NCBI GenBank assembly: GCA_029215795.1
Contig: JARDYH010000001.1
Span: forward strand, 199,461,654 to 199,525,653
DNA from: Anniella stebbinsi
Taxonomy: Eukaryota > Chordata > Lepidosauria > Squamata > Anniellidae
Reading direction: 5' to 3'
Length of the DNA stretch: 64,000 nt
Below are positions 1-14,276 of this stretch, one piece after another. Made by a program: the position numbers and the translations under genes. Numbering within the stretch: position 1 is the stretch's first letter; each line of letters opens with the position of its first letter. The notes below the pieces were generated by a model, which saw nothing but the letters and a program-made list of their open reading frames with translations, had not been told where the DNA came from and did no database searches.

Positions 1-797
1 TATTGGGTGCTACTACTTTTAGGGGAAGGAAGTCCATAGCAATTTTATTCTGTACGATGTGATATGTAGTACAGACTTTATTTTAAGCACTAGTCTGGTA
101 GCTGTGGGTGACAAAGAATTGCATGCAGGTGAGTGAGCAAGTAGTGGAAGAGTGATGGAGCAACCAACAGGCTGCTAGAGGGACAATGCCCCCTTCCTCT
201 GCGCCTACCATAGAAATCCATCTCCCCATCCCTCCTCGGATAGCCCCAAGTAGGCTAGTAATTTTTTTTGCAGGCTACTCTTTTTTTCTTTTTTTCTTTG
301 CATTTTAAATGATAGCCATAGTATCGGAATGGCAAATAACTACCTGTTGGGCATAGGGTCCTCCATATGTTTTGGGTTTCTCTCTGGTTCTAGTATTGGC
401 ATGGCCTCTGGTTGAGCACTTCCCAGTCATAAGCTGCTGTTCCACGACATGCAGCTTTTGCGTCATGCTTATAATGTTAGTATAAACCATCTTTCCTCAA
501 CCTGATGCCTTCCAGATGTGTGGTTCAACAACTCCTATCATCCCCAGGTAGGGGGAAGGTTGGTTTAAACTGTCTGAGTATATACGTGTGCATTGGGTAT
601 GGGTTTCTAAAAGATTAGACTCAGAGCTACCAATGTGAACTCCACGCATGGGGAAATTTGGCTTTATTCCTGGCCCAGTCCAGATGGATACTTTGATGGT
701 GGGGAGAGAAAGTTAGGGCCAGGCGAACAACTTGTATTTGCACATGGCATTTTGTTGTGGCTATAGAATCTTCACCTTTTAACCCTTCTACTCCTAG
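1..797. other. MPP4 intron sequence
   Basis: No supported exon. A half copy of the palindromic MITE (CCTTCCAGATGTG core) lies at about 493-560. The rest is unrecognised. Confidence 0.5.
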
Positions 798-875
798 GTG
801 TATGAATGCCTTCATCAGCATATCAAAAGGAGACCAGTTCCGCTCACTCCACAGGCACGAGCCCTGACCCATGAG
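798..875 (+). CDS. MPP4: MPP4 coding exon a (L27 region)
   Basis: 26 codons, phase 0-0, reading [10 protein letters not shown]... to ...RALTHE. Acceptor is CTCCTAG and donor is GAG|GTGAGA. It joins directly to the L27 segment of the next exon (VVELLRG). I found no convincing earlier exon between 1 and 797. Confidence 0.85.
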
Positions 876-3800
876 GTGAGATTGCTAGACTAGAGTCTAA
901 ATGCAATCTTCATGGTTTCCAATTTTCCTTTTGGCAGGGGCATAGTGAAGCCGAGAATCACTGGCTGAGCACTGGGACATTTTGAGTAGCAGTCATGATG
1001 ATGATGATGATAATAATGATAATAATATTTCTTTCCCGCCTCTCCGTTTGGATCGAGGCGGGGAACAGCAGTAAATATAAAATATGATAAAATACATTGA
1101 ACTGATTAAAAACGTGGCACACATTATTATAATAGCAATAAAACATCCTAAAAATATCCTAAAAACATCCTAAAATTCCACTGGATACGCCTGCCGGAAG
1201 AGACCAGTCTTTATAGCTTTCTTAAATTCTAAAAGGCTGTTAAATTGACAAGTCTCCTCCGGCAGGCCATTCCACAGTCTGGGAGCGGCAGAAGAGAAGG
1301 TCCTCTGGGTAACGGTTGTCAGCCTAGTCTTAGCAGACTAGTAAGTTCTTCCCAGAGGACCTGAGCATGAAGGCGATCCCGCAGGTAACCTGGACCCAAA
1401 CCATCATCTGCCACCCTCCCCATCCTACACTTCCCTGTTGCCTTTGAGCTTAGCTGCAAATATATTGTTGTGAGCCATCCCTGTTATAATGCAAAGTATG
1501 TTGGGGTGACGTGGTCTTGAATGGATAATTCAACCCAGCTGCTTGCATATGGGGTCTCTCCTTGGGGATGTGGCTCCCATGATGAGCACATGCACTTCAA
1601 AATTGATCTCTACCCCACTGCCTATCCGTGTTACGATCTCCAGTGTTATGATCTCACATAGTGTGTTTCACTAGCGCCGTCTATCATTTAGCTATATTTA
1701 CAAAACTCCAATGACTTGTCAATTCTTTTTAAGAAAACTTTTTTTAAAAAAAAAATTAAGACGCGAAGCAGTGGATTTATGTGATGTGGTTTGTCTTCCT
1801 CTTTCATCCACAGGTGGTGGAGTTGTTGCGTGGAGTCCAGCAGTCTCCAGAGGTTAAAGAGCTAAGGCGACTTCTACGAGGGCCACACTTCAAGGCAAGT
1901 ACGGGCCCCGTAAGTTACGCAGCATTAAGGGAGAAAGGCCAGGAGGACAAGGTGGTTAGTTGATTAAAATGAATTGTTGAAAAGCGGTATTTGGTGCAGG
2001 CTAATTGACTATATAATTACTTTAAAAGAATGAAGAGACTGGAGCTGCTGGAAAAGATCCTAATGTTGAGCACCTTGAATTGAGGCACAACCATCTGTAC
2101 TCAAGACAGTCTCAATAGATTAGCTCATACATTAGAAGAATACAATGCATGAGGGTCTCTAGTTTAGTATGCCACAGAAGGGGAACAACCAAAAACCTTA
2201 CCAGTAGCTTGGCATGAGTGGTGTTTAATGTGCTGCATCTGCTAGTAGGTTTCTTTCCACTCTGCATTTTAAAAAGATATATGTAAGATATATTCAGAGG
2301 CTTTTGAATACAGGCCTTTTGGTTACCTTCTCCTTGACATGCTAGCTTTCCATGTGCAAGAAGTTATTGATTATGGGGAATATTCAAACACATCGGGCTA
2401 AAACCCAAGTTATGTGAGTGGACTTCCATTCCTGCATTGGAATTTTCCTCCTCTCCACCTGGATGCCCCCCAAATCTGCTGCAGAGAATCCCCCATCCCT
2501 CAGGAGCAACCCAGGAAGACAACCCATGGTTTGTTATTAGGTTGTGAATCCTGGGTTGTTTGTGGTTAACCCATATTTAAACCATAGTGCAGGGTTCACA
2601 TGTAATAACCCATGATTCAACAACAACAACCCATGATTCAGCAACAACCCATACTCAGCCCCTATTCTAGGTTTGTTGTTACATGCAAACCAGGTCACTA
2701 TGTGTTAGAGCTGGGAACTCTTGCTTCAAATCCTGGCCCAGGCAACTGTTCATCATCTATTGAATCTTCATTCGTAAAAGAGTATTAATTGTGTTGGATG
2801 TTGTGAGGATAAACCAGTTTCATGAGCCATGGCAAGTCTCAGATGCATCAGCTTTTGGACAGAATGGTCAGAAAGCAAATGAGAGCATCTGACTGTTAGG
2901 TTGAATTAATTTTGCTTCGTGTGCCAATCACATTCAAAGATGACCTCTAATCATTGCTTGCTCCTCTCTCTTTCTCTCTCTTTTGGTCACAGGCCTTACT
3001 ATCAGCTCATGATACTGTGGCCCAGAAGGATTATGAACCAATTCTTCCACCTCTGCCAGATAACATCCCTGAAAACGAGGAGGCTATGAGAATTGTCTGC
3101 CTGGTGAAAAACAAGCAACCCCTTGTAACGTTGCATTTTAATCCTAAATGTGTACGATCAATGATAGCAATACCTTTTTTTCTTAAGATTAGAAGAAATG
3201 CTATGCAAATTAGGGTTTCTCTCACCCTCGTATTCTGATTTTGCTATTTAACATTTGCTTTAAAAGAATGTCAAAAGAGACTGGTACTAAGAATGAGATG
3301 AACCTGCTGAAAATGAGTTGGTTGCCGTGAACTGAAGATTTCATCACATGGGAATTTCTTCGAAATTTTAAGGTCCTACTTACCTTGGACTCAGCCCCGC
3401 TGAATTCAGTAGGATTTCTGAGTAAACATGCATAGGATTGGGATGGGATGTAAGAGAAGCTGGACACTTTCTCAGTGATCATGGTAACAGAAAGCTGTTG
3501 TTGTTCTTCTTTGTGTTCAGCTGTAGAGATTCATATTCTGTTATCTGAGCCTGCTTTTGGAAAGTTAATAGCTGTCTTGGATTTTGCTGATACAGTACAT
3601 TAGAGAAGGAAAATGTTGCTATCCGAATTGATATAAGGTTTATAATTTAGGTTATCTTTCAACAATAATTTCTAATGATCTCTGAATGCTCATGTACTTC
3701 ATTCATTCATTCATTCATCCATCCAGTGATAACCACTCTTTTTCTCTCTCCCCGTTCTTCCACGCCAGGGAGCCACTATTAAACGCCATGAGCTAACAGG

Positions 3801-6800
3801 AGATATTACAGTAGCAAGAGTAATCCATGGCGGTTTAGCAGATAGAAGTGGTAAGATGAATTTAAACCATGCAACAGAGGGATTGTTGGGTGGTTGGTTA
3901 GGATTATTTTTAATGTCTGACGTCCAGGGTTCTGTGCATTTGCTAGTTTTTGTAAATTAATCTCTGAGTAAATTAGAAAGCTAGTGACATTTCTTTCTTT
4001 TTTTCTTCATGTTATAAGGGTATCACGCACACATATATATATGTGTGTGTGTGTGTATATAAATATTTCTGGTTGTTTTGTCGATAGGTTAATTAAGAAC
4101 TATCACTGCCTCCTACTTACCACATAATCAAGAATGTGCTAGAATGGTTACTTCTCCTGTAAATAACCACTTTTGTGTGGATGACAAGGTTTAGAGCAAA
4201 AAACAACAACAACATGTGCTTTAAGTGATCTGCTTAAATGCTGTGCCGGCATTGTTGCACTGTCATGGTTCTATTTAACATTTTGACGCTCAGGCTTTCC
4301 GATAGCAGGAGCTGTGTAAACGCATTTGGCTGAATGCACTTACAAGACCCTTTGCGGACCTTCGCACTCAATGCGTGAAGGTCTCTGAGCTAGCCAGGTG
4401 CTTGGGACGCTTGGGGGCAGGGTGTGTGTGCATGCAGATTGTCCCAGCCTCAGAATAGCCCTACCCATGATGCAAGTGAATGCCTGCATAGGGCTGTTTG
4501 CTTTCAGAATCGCACGTGCAAGTACCTTCCTTTAAAGCATAGGAAGCTGCCTTATATGGAGTTAGGCCATTGGTCCACCTAGCTCAGTCTTGTCTCCTGT
4601 GACTGGCTGTAGCTCTCCAGGGTTTCAGACAGGAGTTTTTCCCAGTCCTACCAGGAATTGCTGGGGATCAACCTGGGCCCTTCTGCATTTAAAGGAGGTG
4701 CTCTGCTGCTGAGCACAGCCGCTCTCCTCAAGCAGTGTTTCTCAAACTGTGGAGGCAGATCTGTCAGTGTGGGGTGAAGGCAACACAGATCATCTTGATT
4801 GGGGGGAACAAATTCCTATGGAGAGCAAGAGACTCCTCAGGCAGATGGACTCTCTCTTCCACCGATAGCCAAGACAGTGGTAATTTGAATGTCTCCTAGC
4901 AAAGGATCCTCCCTAATTCATTGTTCACTTTGTTGGTGGGACGGCTCCTCCATTTGCACTGTCATCCCAGTTTGGTTGGAATATAGTTGCTGCCTTGCTT
5001 TAATGATGCTTCCTTATTTATGGCGTTAGGGGAGGCCAGTGCTATCTTGTTCTATTCTTCCAATGCTGGCATGAGATCAGTACCCCAGCTCACCCATCCT
5101 TGCACTCAGCAGCAGGTTGCGTCCGCACAGCTGTGAGCAAAGATCTCTGCATGCCCAATTGTGGAGTGGACATTGGAACTGGCGGCCTGGAAGGTCAAGT
5201 AAATTTAGAAGGGGAACCTGAGCTCAAAAAATCTGAAAAGCATTGCCTTATGGGCTTCGGAAGGTCCAGGGAAATGGAGCATTCCAGCACCAGAAGCCAG
5301 GGTTTGCCAGCGCCAAGAGACTGGCGAAGGTCTAATGCGTTAACACTGCCATTAGAAGAAGCACTTGGGGTTGTGTTTCTGTCAGGACCACAGTAGGAAG
5401 GGAAAGGTGCAAAGTCCCTCTCTCCACCTCCTGTGGTCCTGATGGTGCTCAGACCTTCCCACAGCTACTATTTGCATTACAAAAGATGTGTATTCACACA
5501 ATTAATATCGCATATGGTTTGTCCCTAGGAGTCCTCTTTGGAGCTGTAATTCAGCCTTGCCCAACCTGGTGCCCTCCACATCTGAGGATGTATCTGGGGA
5601 TGCTGGGGTTTGTAGCCTGACACATCTGGAGGGGCTCCAGGTTGGGCAATACTGCTGTAGATAGAACCCAAGTGGGGGGGCATGTGGAGTGTCTTTCCCT
5701 TTCCGCTGGACTTCGGAGAAGGTCTGTAGCAGCATAAGCCTTGCCTGTTGCTTCCAACCTTCCCTGACACAAAGCAAGAAGCCCTTCCCTCTCTGTGGTC
5801 CAATGAAAATAAAAACTGGAGGATGGGGCTCCTCTCACTTCATGCCAAGTATCTAAGAAGTGGGGAGGAGGAGTCACATTTGGCTCACTGCTCTTCACTG
5901 GTAAATGGGGATCACTGACTTTTTTTTTTTGTCAAAGGATTCTTAAAATCCTGGAGTTGGCACTGGAATGGACTCGCAGAGGATTCATATAGGGCACCCT
6001 TCCCCAACCCGGTGCTGAACTGCAGCTCCCATCATCCCCAGCTAGGGTTGTCCATTTCGGGGAAATCCAGACCTTTTCGCACCTGACTTGGCTTCCATTT
6101 GCAAGCCAAGCCACACATCAGCTCCCAAAACTCAGGAACTTCACCAGGGCGGCGTGGGTTATGCAAAACCGTGAGCCAGTTTGTGCAAAATTGTGGATGT
6201 AAATGGTTTAATTTATGCAACTTCACCCCCCCCCCTTGAAAAATCTGCGAGTTGGCCCATGTATGATTGAGCCAGAATCCGGTGGGGCCGAGCCTCCCAG
6301 CCAGCATGGCCATGGCCTATCCCCAGCCAGCATGACCATGGTCCAAGTTATCTTGAGGATCACCAGATTGGGCAAGGCTACACCTTTTTGAGAGATTAGA
6401 TCATGAAGTCTGCTATTTTGATATGTGTGTGGATCTGGGAATACTTTGATAATGCAATCACTTTATCCAGAATTCTGGAAAAGTATCCTGACATCCCTGA
6501 GAAGTTCTGAATACTTTTGTCTCCCTCTTCCTTGGCAAAACTCTCAGTGTCAACCCTTTTTGTTGTAGGGTTGTTGTATGCTGGAGACAAACTGGTAGAG
6601 GTGAATGGAGTTCCAGTGGAGGGACTGGAGCCAGAGCAAGTAATCCACATTTTGGTATGATGATTACCCCTCTACGTTGCTAATAGTGCCCGATGGGGAC
6701 ATGGAATCAATGCAAACAAGAGGAGCCTAAGCAAATTCAGGTGGTAATGAATGGCCAGTGTCTGTGGCAGTTCTGAGAGAGGTGGAGCCAAATGGCAGTC

Positions 6801-9800
6801 AATCCCTGCCTGGGCCATCAAGTGAGCTTTGCAGACTCATTTCTCCCTCAGATCCAACCGGGTTGAATGGTTGCTGTCTTCTTACACAATGCCTTTCTTT
6901 AGCTTTGGCATGACTTGACCACTAACAATTAGGCACAGATATACTTCAGATGGTGTTGCTGTGGACTGTTACCAATCCTAGCTTCACTAGAAATGTGAAG
7001 GCCTGGGGAAAAAAAACAGGAAAAAATGGGGGTGGGAGGGATGGAAAAATTCAGGAAAAAAACTGGTTCCCCAATATTTTCCAAAAATCCCTGGGAGGAA
7101 AATGGGTTAGTTTTTAATGTGTCCTTTTTCTCTCTCCCCCCCCCCCACATTTTTCTGTCTCCCCCCCCCACACTCTTCGCATCTCTAATCTTCACAAAAG
7201 GACATGTCTAATAATCTAGAACTGATAATCTCTTGACCTTGGTGATTAAGCGTTCCGTCTGTGACACAATAGTGAAGCGTAACTAATTGGATGTCATTTT
7301 TCTAAACTCTTGTAGGCCCTGTCACAGGGAACTATTATGTTCAAGCTGATTCCAGTTTCTGATCGACCAGTCAGCAATCAAACAACAGTGAGACACATTT
7401 ATTTCTTCAGATCTCTCTCGTGGCAGACAGTTAATCCAATAACGCCTGGCAGGAAGGAGAATTGGTTCAGTCGGTTCAGCTCATGGCAATTTCTGATGGA
7501 CCCGTTTTGGATTATGGGAGTTGTAGCCCTATACATCTGGAGGGAGTGGCATATCAATTCCCCAATTTTTCACTGGTTGACAGTGAGCTTCTGGGTACAG
7601 CTTAAGATGCTAGTTATTACTTGTATAGCCAAATGGAAACTGATCCCAGTGTACCTGAGAGAGCATGTCCTTCAATAGGAATATCCCTGCCTGTTAGGAC
7701 CTTCTTTGAAGTATGCTGCCTGAGAGTACAGAGCAGGGCTTGTTGGGTGGTGGTGCCTCAGAGAGAGAGGACTCCTTTCCCAAAGCGTCTGGCTTTGGGT
7801 CACTATTTCATGAGTTCAGAGTAATTCAAATGCTTACTAGTGTGTTTTATTTGATGAGTTTCAATGTTTTCATGATAATTTGAGCACTATTTTTTACTGG
7901 AAAGGCAGGATCTAAATTTAATTAATGAATAGATTGTTCCATTGGGCTTATATGAGACAAATAGTTATACAGAGTTGATTAGCTAGATTGAGGCTTTGGG
8001 CTTAATCACTCCTTTTGGTAGTGCTGTCCAGTTGTTCAAAGCCTCCCTTTCAGTTTGTCATTACTTGACCACTAGCAACAAGTGTGAATGAACGGGTGAT
8101 TTGGGGCAGCGGATCATCGCTCAGCCGTTTGGGTGGCCTCCCGCCCACCAGCAGCATGGGAAGAAGCTGTGAAACCAGTCTGCTCAGACTGATTGTGGGT
8201 ATAGCTGAAGAAACCAGGAAAAGTGGACCCATTAATTAAAAGCGACACTTCTCCTTGATCAGGGGATTGGGGAGAGAATTTTGGGTTTAGCAGTTCTCTG
8301 ATTTAAATTGTCATCAGAACATAAGAAGAGCCCCAAGGCTGGATCAGTCCAAAGTCCATCTACTCCAGCATCCTGTTTCCCACAATGGCCAAACAGATGG
8401 CTTTGGGTCACCCAGCTAGTATTTGTCCCACCAGTTTCTGAGTTGTGTTTGGTAGGAAAGAGAGAGAAGGTCTTTTTTCTATAGTTGCTCCAGATTATGG
8501 AATTCTCTCCCTAGGAAGCTCTCCTTGCCCCCTCCGGTGGCTCTTTGTTGCTGTATGAAAACCTTTTTCTTTAGCCAAGCCTTGGTTTTGTTCTCTTTCT
8601 CCACTATTTATAGTGTTAATATTGTATATGCTCTTTTGCCATGTTTTAATTGACCTTCTTTATTAGTCTTAATATTTGAATTTGATCTTCTGGTGTTTTT
8701 AATTATTTTAGTTGTGTCTTCATTATTTCTTCTTCTTCTTCTTCTTCTTCTTCTTCTTCTTCTTCTTCTTCTTCATTTGTTGTTGTTAGCTCCCTGGTGC
8801 ATGATCCATGGGAAGGTAGGATGTCACCATTTATGATAATAAATCAATCTTCTGCGTTGTTGTCATCAGCTCTACGTGCGAGCAATGGCAGAGTACTGGC
8901 CTCTTCAGGACCCTGCCATTCCATGTGCAGATGCAGGACTGCCCTTTAAGAAGGGGGACATCCTTCAAATTGTGGACCAGAACGATGCCCTCTGGTGGCA
9001 GGCAAGAAAAATCTCAGACCTCAGTGTTTGTGCTGGACTCATCCCTTCCAATCACCTTCTGAAGAGGTAAGTACAGCCAGTGTTTCTGAATAATTAGCGG
9101 ATTCCCCACAGCAGTCTTCCTCAGCCTGATGCCCTCCAGATGTTTTGGACTACAGCGCCAGGATTCCTGACCATTGGCTGTACTAGCTGGGGCTGATGGG
9201 AGACGAAAACATCTGGAAGCCACCAGGTTAGGGAGGGCTGCCCCTATTATCATGCAGTCCAGTTGCAGAAGAGCAGTGATGGGGCGGTACTGAAGGAGGT
9301 AGTTTGTTAAAATAAACCAAAGCCACATCTAAATTGCTGGCAATATGATCGTACTATGCTGGTGCTCTGTCATCTGCACTGCCTTCCAGTCCATTTCCAG
9401 GCCCGAAGTGCTGGCATTAATCTTTTAAACGCTAAACAGTCTGGGGCCAGGTTACCTGAAAGATCATCTCCTTCCATATGTACCTCCCTGGACTCTCCTC
9501 CAGGTGCCCCTGCAGTATTTACAAAAGTGAGGACCTTTTCAGTAGTCATGACCCAATGATGGAATGCTCTCCCCAGAGAGGCTCACCTGGTGCCTACATT
9601 GCAGTCTTTTTGGTGCCAGGTGAAGACTTCTCTATTTTCTGGGTTCCAACTCTGGGTTATCTCTCTCCCCCAACAAGCGAGAGTTCCTGGTTCACACACA
9701 ACACTAAACAACTTAGGGACACTTTAAAAAGACCCTGCTTTCTCACGAATTCTGAACCAGGCCGCTGGATAGCTCATCTGTGGCTTGTGCCTCTGATTAT

Positions 9801-10077
9801 CATACCGGTGTGCGGTTATAAGAATGCACCCCGTTTGACTAGGAACTATTGACACATTTCTTGCTGAACCACATTCTTCTCTGTCTAGGAAGCAGCGGGA
9901 ATTCTGGTGGTCTCAGCCCTTCCAACCCCACACCTGCCTCAAGTCAACGGTCTGTGAGTATAAGGATTTCCTGGTTATAAGCTGTGGGTGGGAATGCTTC
10001 TCCAACTGACCTCTTTCACTTGCTCTTTGGCCCCCCACCATAGAGTATAGCACAAATTAGACTACCATAAATTTCAT

Positions 10078-10118
<41 letters not shown>

Positions 10119-13100
10119 AGTGCTGGAATCAGAATCCATCACCTAAGGGCAGGGGCGGGCAGAAGGTAGATCTCCAGATGTTCCAGATGTTCCAGACTTC
10201 CAACTCCCAGAAGCCCCTGCCAGCATTGGCCAATGGTCCAATTGAAGTCTATAACAACTGGAGATCTATTTTCTGCCCACCCCTGCCCTGGGGACATGAA
10301 GTTTTGCAAGATCAGTTAGACTATTTGCTTCCAAATAACTAAGGAGTCATAACAGACTGGATACCAGTTGTGGATATTAATTACATGGCTACTGCCTTCC
10401 ATTTGCTCAAAAGTAGAAGATCTTTTGTCAGAAGTCGTTCTGTGTCTCTATTACCTAGCCACAGAAATGTTCAGGCATGTTCTATATTTCTATTGATTAG
10501 AAGCCATCTTTATACATGGTTTTTTTTCTAGCAACAAGGGTGGCAGTCTCTTTAACTCTACTGTTTTCTTTTTAATTTCCTCCATGGATCTGATGTGAGT
10601 AGTGAGTACTGTGGAAGAAGGTAAGCAGTGGTATCTGGATTTGATCAATTTCATTCCGCATTTCCTGAGTTAGCAGCCTACTTCTCTGTGTCTTAGTGGC
10701 ATCACTCCAGACTGGGCAGGGTGTGTGGAAGGTGGGTTCTCATGATTAAAAAATATTTACCTGCACATAGAAAACTACATGTGAGAGAGAAGAATTCTCC
10801 AGATTATTGTGAGGAAGGCATCCCAATGGGTGAACTCCTTTTACTGCCCAGGAAAAGCAAGGACCATGTGATCAGATTTCTGTTAAGTCTACTGGTCCCA
10901 GGCTCCTCACAGCCAGTTCTGTGCATGACTATAGCTCAGAAAATAGAGTAAGAAAATCAACTGGAGAGTTTAGAAAAGACAGAGAATAGTAGCCTTTAAA
11001 TATCCTCCTAGCAGAGAACCTGGCCGGGTAGACGCAGAGGCTGTTGACCCCAAGAATATCCCTTGATGTATGTAGGATGTGGCGGGGATGCCTTCCTCAC
11101 ACCAACCCAGAAGGAACCTTCTTGGGAAGTAACCAGTGTTTCGTTCGCCAGTGTTTGTGAGAAAGGCATCCCACAATGGGATATGCTAAAGCTTATTGCC
11201 AATTTTAGTGTGGGTATGTGAGAAGAGATCTTACAATGGTGTCCTCTGAGGTGTAGGAGTGTATTTTGCCATGCCTCACGAAGGAATTTGGATTTTTCCA
11301 TCTTGCAGCCCTGCAGATTTCTGCCATGGGGGTGTTTATATTGAAGACTGCTTATGTAGGTGCTGATCTAATGAAGTGTTTAGTGACATTAACTGGTTTT
11401 GGGTGGCATGAAGCCTCATAGGCCGAAAAAATACATGCTTTAAGCCACCTGGCTAAAGTAGAACAGGATAATTCTGTCCCCTCCCCTCCTCCACTGCCCA
11501 ATAACTGTGGGATGAAAGAAGATTCAAACATTCTCTGTATTGGGGGTGGGGGGGAAGCCCGCGTTCAAAACGGGCTTCCTCAGACATTGACCAACAGCGA
11601 CTGGGTGAATTTTAATTGGAAAGGGAATGTGATTGAAAAGAACAGGCCGCAGTAAAACAGCGCCTTCTAATCTGTGTTAAAATAAAACAGGATGGCTGGG
11701 GGAGCAGGTGGGAGATGTCCTGTTTGCTTACGATGTCGTGAAATTGACCCACAGACTTCTGGGAGCGGCCAGTCACGAGCATGTTATCAGACTGCCTAAA
11801 TGAAGTGGCTTGTTCGAGATATATTTTGAGCCCCTGCGTACATCTAACCTGTGCCAGTCCCACTCGAAAGAGTAAGGAGAATTAGGTCAGAAGGAAGGTA
11901 GAATTAATTCCTGTACTCTGTGGAATATGGTATTCGCTTTAGGGATAACAGCGGAGTCTGGCCGAAGTGTGACTGTGTCTTTCTGGAAAGTGATGAGTCC
12001 TCTCCTAACTGACAGGGTCGATAGCTTGGAAATTCTGGGTGCGCGAGGGACAACGCCTTCTGTGATAGGAGTTGGAGGGGAACTGCTTTGAGCCACTTGA
12101 AGGGTGCTTTGGTCAGAGCAGATAAGACAACACAGTAAGGCCTCCAACTGGAAATCTGTGGACTGGTGGAGGACTCAGGAGTGTGGCTCCCACTAGGAAG
12201 CACTCGGCATGAGAAAGTGAGCCCAGAGGAGGACGGCCTATTCATACAATGGAAGAAGTTGATTCCATTTTGAAAGAAAGCCGTACTTGTTTTATCTGAT
12301 AGACTTTCACCAACATGTACCCAACAGACAATAGTGGAATGAATTATCTAACCAGCAACTTTATGGGTATGACTGTGTGCAGCTGGGGTCTCCAAGTTGG
12401 TGTCCTCTGACACCTCTTTTTGTCCCTGAGAGGCTCCCTGCCCTTCCTCATTTTTTATGTTATTTCTTAAGATGTTTTTAATTTATTATTATTATTATCA
12501 TTATTATTAAAGTGAGAGGCTAGCATGCTGCAAACTGAAGTGCTGCCCTTCGGCGCCATCTTAGATTGAATTCAAAAGAGTCGTTTTGTGTTTTGGAGCT
12601 GAGTTTCACCTCTGCTTTGTACTTAGGTTCTTGGACACGTTACTTTTCTTTTAGCCTCACTAGTTTGCCTTCTGGAGATTGTTTTGTGACCAGCCATGGC
12701 AAATTGGGGGGGGGGGGGGGGAACCCATCCGCATGACAGCCATTTGTGAGAGCACCTCCCAAACGTTCTCAAAATCCCAGTTGTGCCCTCCGATCCAAAA
12801 CAGTTGGGGATCGCTGATTTATGGAAATCAAACCTGCCGATCGTCGCTGCTTTCTCTGTCCCCTTCACGTGCACCTACAGCAATGTGGAAGTCATGCCCC
12901 CACCACGGGGAAGCATCGCATGTGAAAGTGAAGCAAGCACACAGACAAGGCCAATCTCATGGATGTTTCCTGGGTGGCTGCTTTATTCACGGATGCATCC
13001 CAGCCGTGCAGATCACGCCAGGGGAAATGGCGCTCGCACCACTGTGGGTGTGCGATAATGGGACCTTAGTCCGCTTCTCAGTAAAGGATTCTGGGAACTA

Positions 13101-14230
13101 CCGTTAGAGTTTGTTTGGAATAGAAAGGAACTTGTTGAGTTCTGCCGTGGTATACCATTGAAATACTAGACAAAGATAATAGAAATTAAGTCTCGGGGTA
13201 GATGAGACATTTCTGTCATCGTGTGAGATTTTTTTTAAAAAAGCTTTGAGAGCTTGACCTGTTTTTTCCCCTCTTTCCATTTTTTTTACACTGTACAGAA
13301 GATGACATGCAGATTGATGAGAAGTGTGTAGAAACAGGTAATTGACTCTGGTTTTGGTGGATGGGCATTGTTATTTTTCTGTCTTTCCTTACTGCAGTTC
13401 AGAAGGGATTTAAAATTCATTTTATTTCTATACCACGCCATAGCCAAAGCTCTGTGGGCGGTTTAGAAGTGGAAGTGGTCTATTGGAATGATCTCTGAAA
13501 GAATACATAAAATGAATGTGTGTAAAAGAAAGAAAAGTGAGAAAGAATAAATAAATAAATAAATTTGGGGTTATAATTCTGCTTATATCAACATATACTA
13601 AAGAGAGCCAGCAGGAAAAGATAAATGTTGTGTATTTCACATTCTCATGGGATGGTTTCACAAGGAATGCTCACAAGTGAGAAATCCTTTTTGCTCCAAA
13701 CCATTCTTTGAGCTTATGAATATGATCAGTGTGGCGTAGAACATGGAAGATGCATTTTAAATTTGAATTATAGACACAAAAATGTGACTATTTCATTCAA
13801 ATGGGCTTGAAAGGTTAGGGTTTTCCTGTTCTTGTGCAGGCCTACAGAGGTGTATAAATAAATGGGCGTAGGTCCCAATTATTGCTATAGAGGAGCATAG
13901 CACACAGATACTCCACCCAATCGATGTCTTCTTCCACAGTAAAAACACTGAAGGTGGTGTTTCTAAGAGTGCTTAGATTATGCAAAATGTGGATTTCTGT
14001 GACTTAACATTTCTAAAGAATGGGAAAATGGAATGGTCCCCTGTGCAAGTTACCTCATGCCAGATGGCAGCCTCTGGCCTGCTTACTCAGAGACAGAGAG
14101 CTGATCCTTTGAGCTGAGGAAAAGTTCAAGTCGACTCTCAGGAGAGTCAGTCAGCTCACGTGACTGTGGACTCTTGAGGCTGCTGCTCTGATCCAATCTG
14201 CTGTGTGTTTTATTATGAGGTCTAGGGGAA

Positions 14231-14276
<46 letters not shown>

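Noticed and set aside
4660..4740. tRNA gene on the - strand
   Set aside because: A- and B-box-like sequences are present but the acceptor stem does not pair and a SINE body follows; it is a SINE head.
12679..13107. 142-codon ORF starting at a G run
   Set aside because: It has no recognisable domain, lies inside an MPP4 intron, and includes a homopolymer-encoded Gly stretch; there is no splice or promoter evidence.
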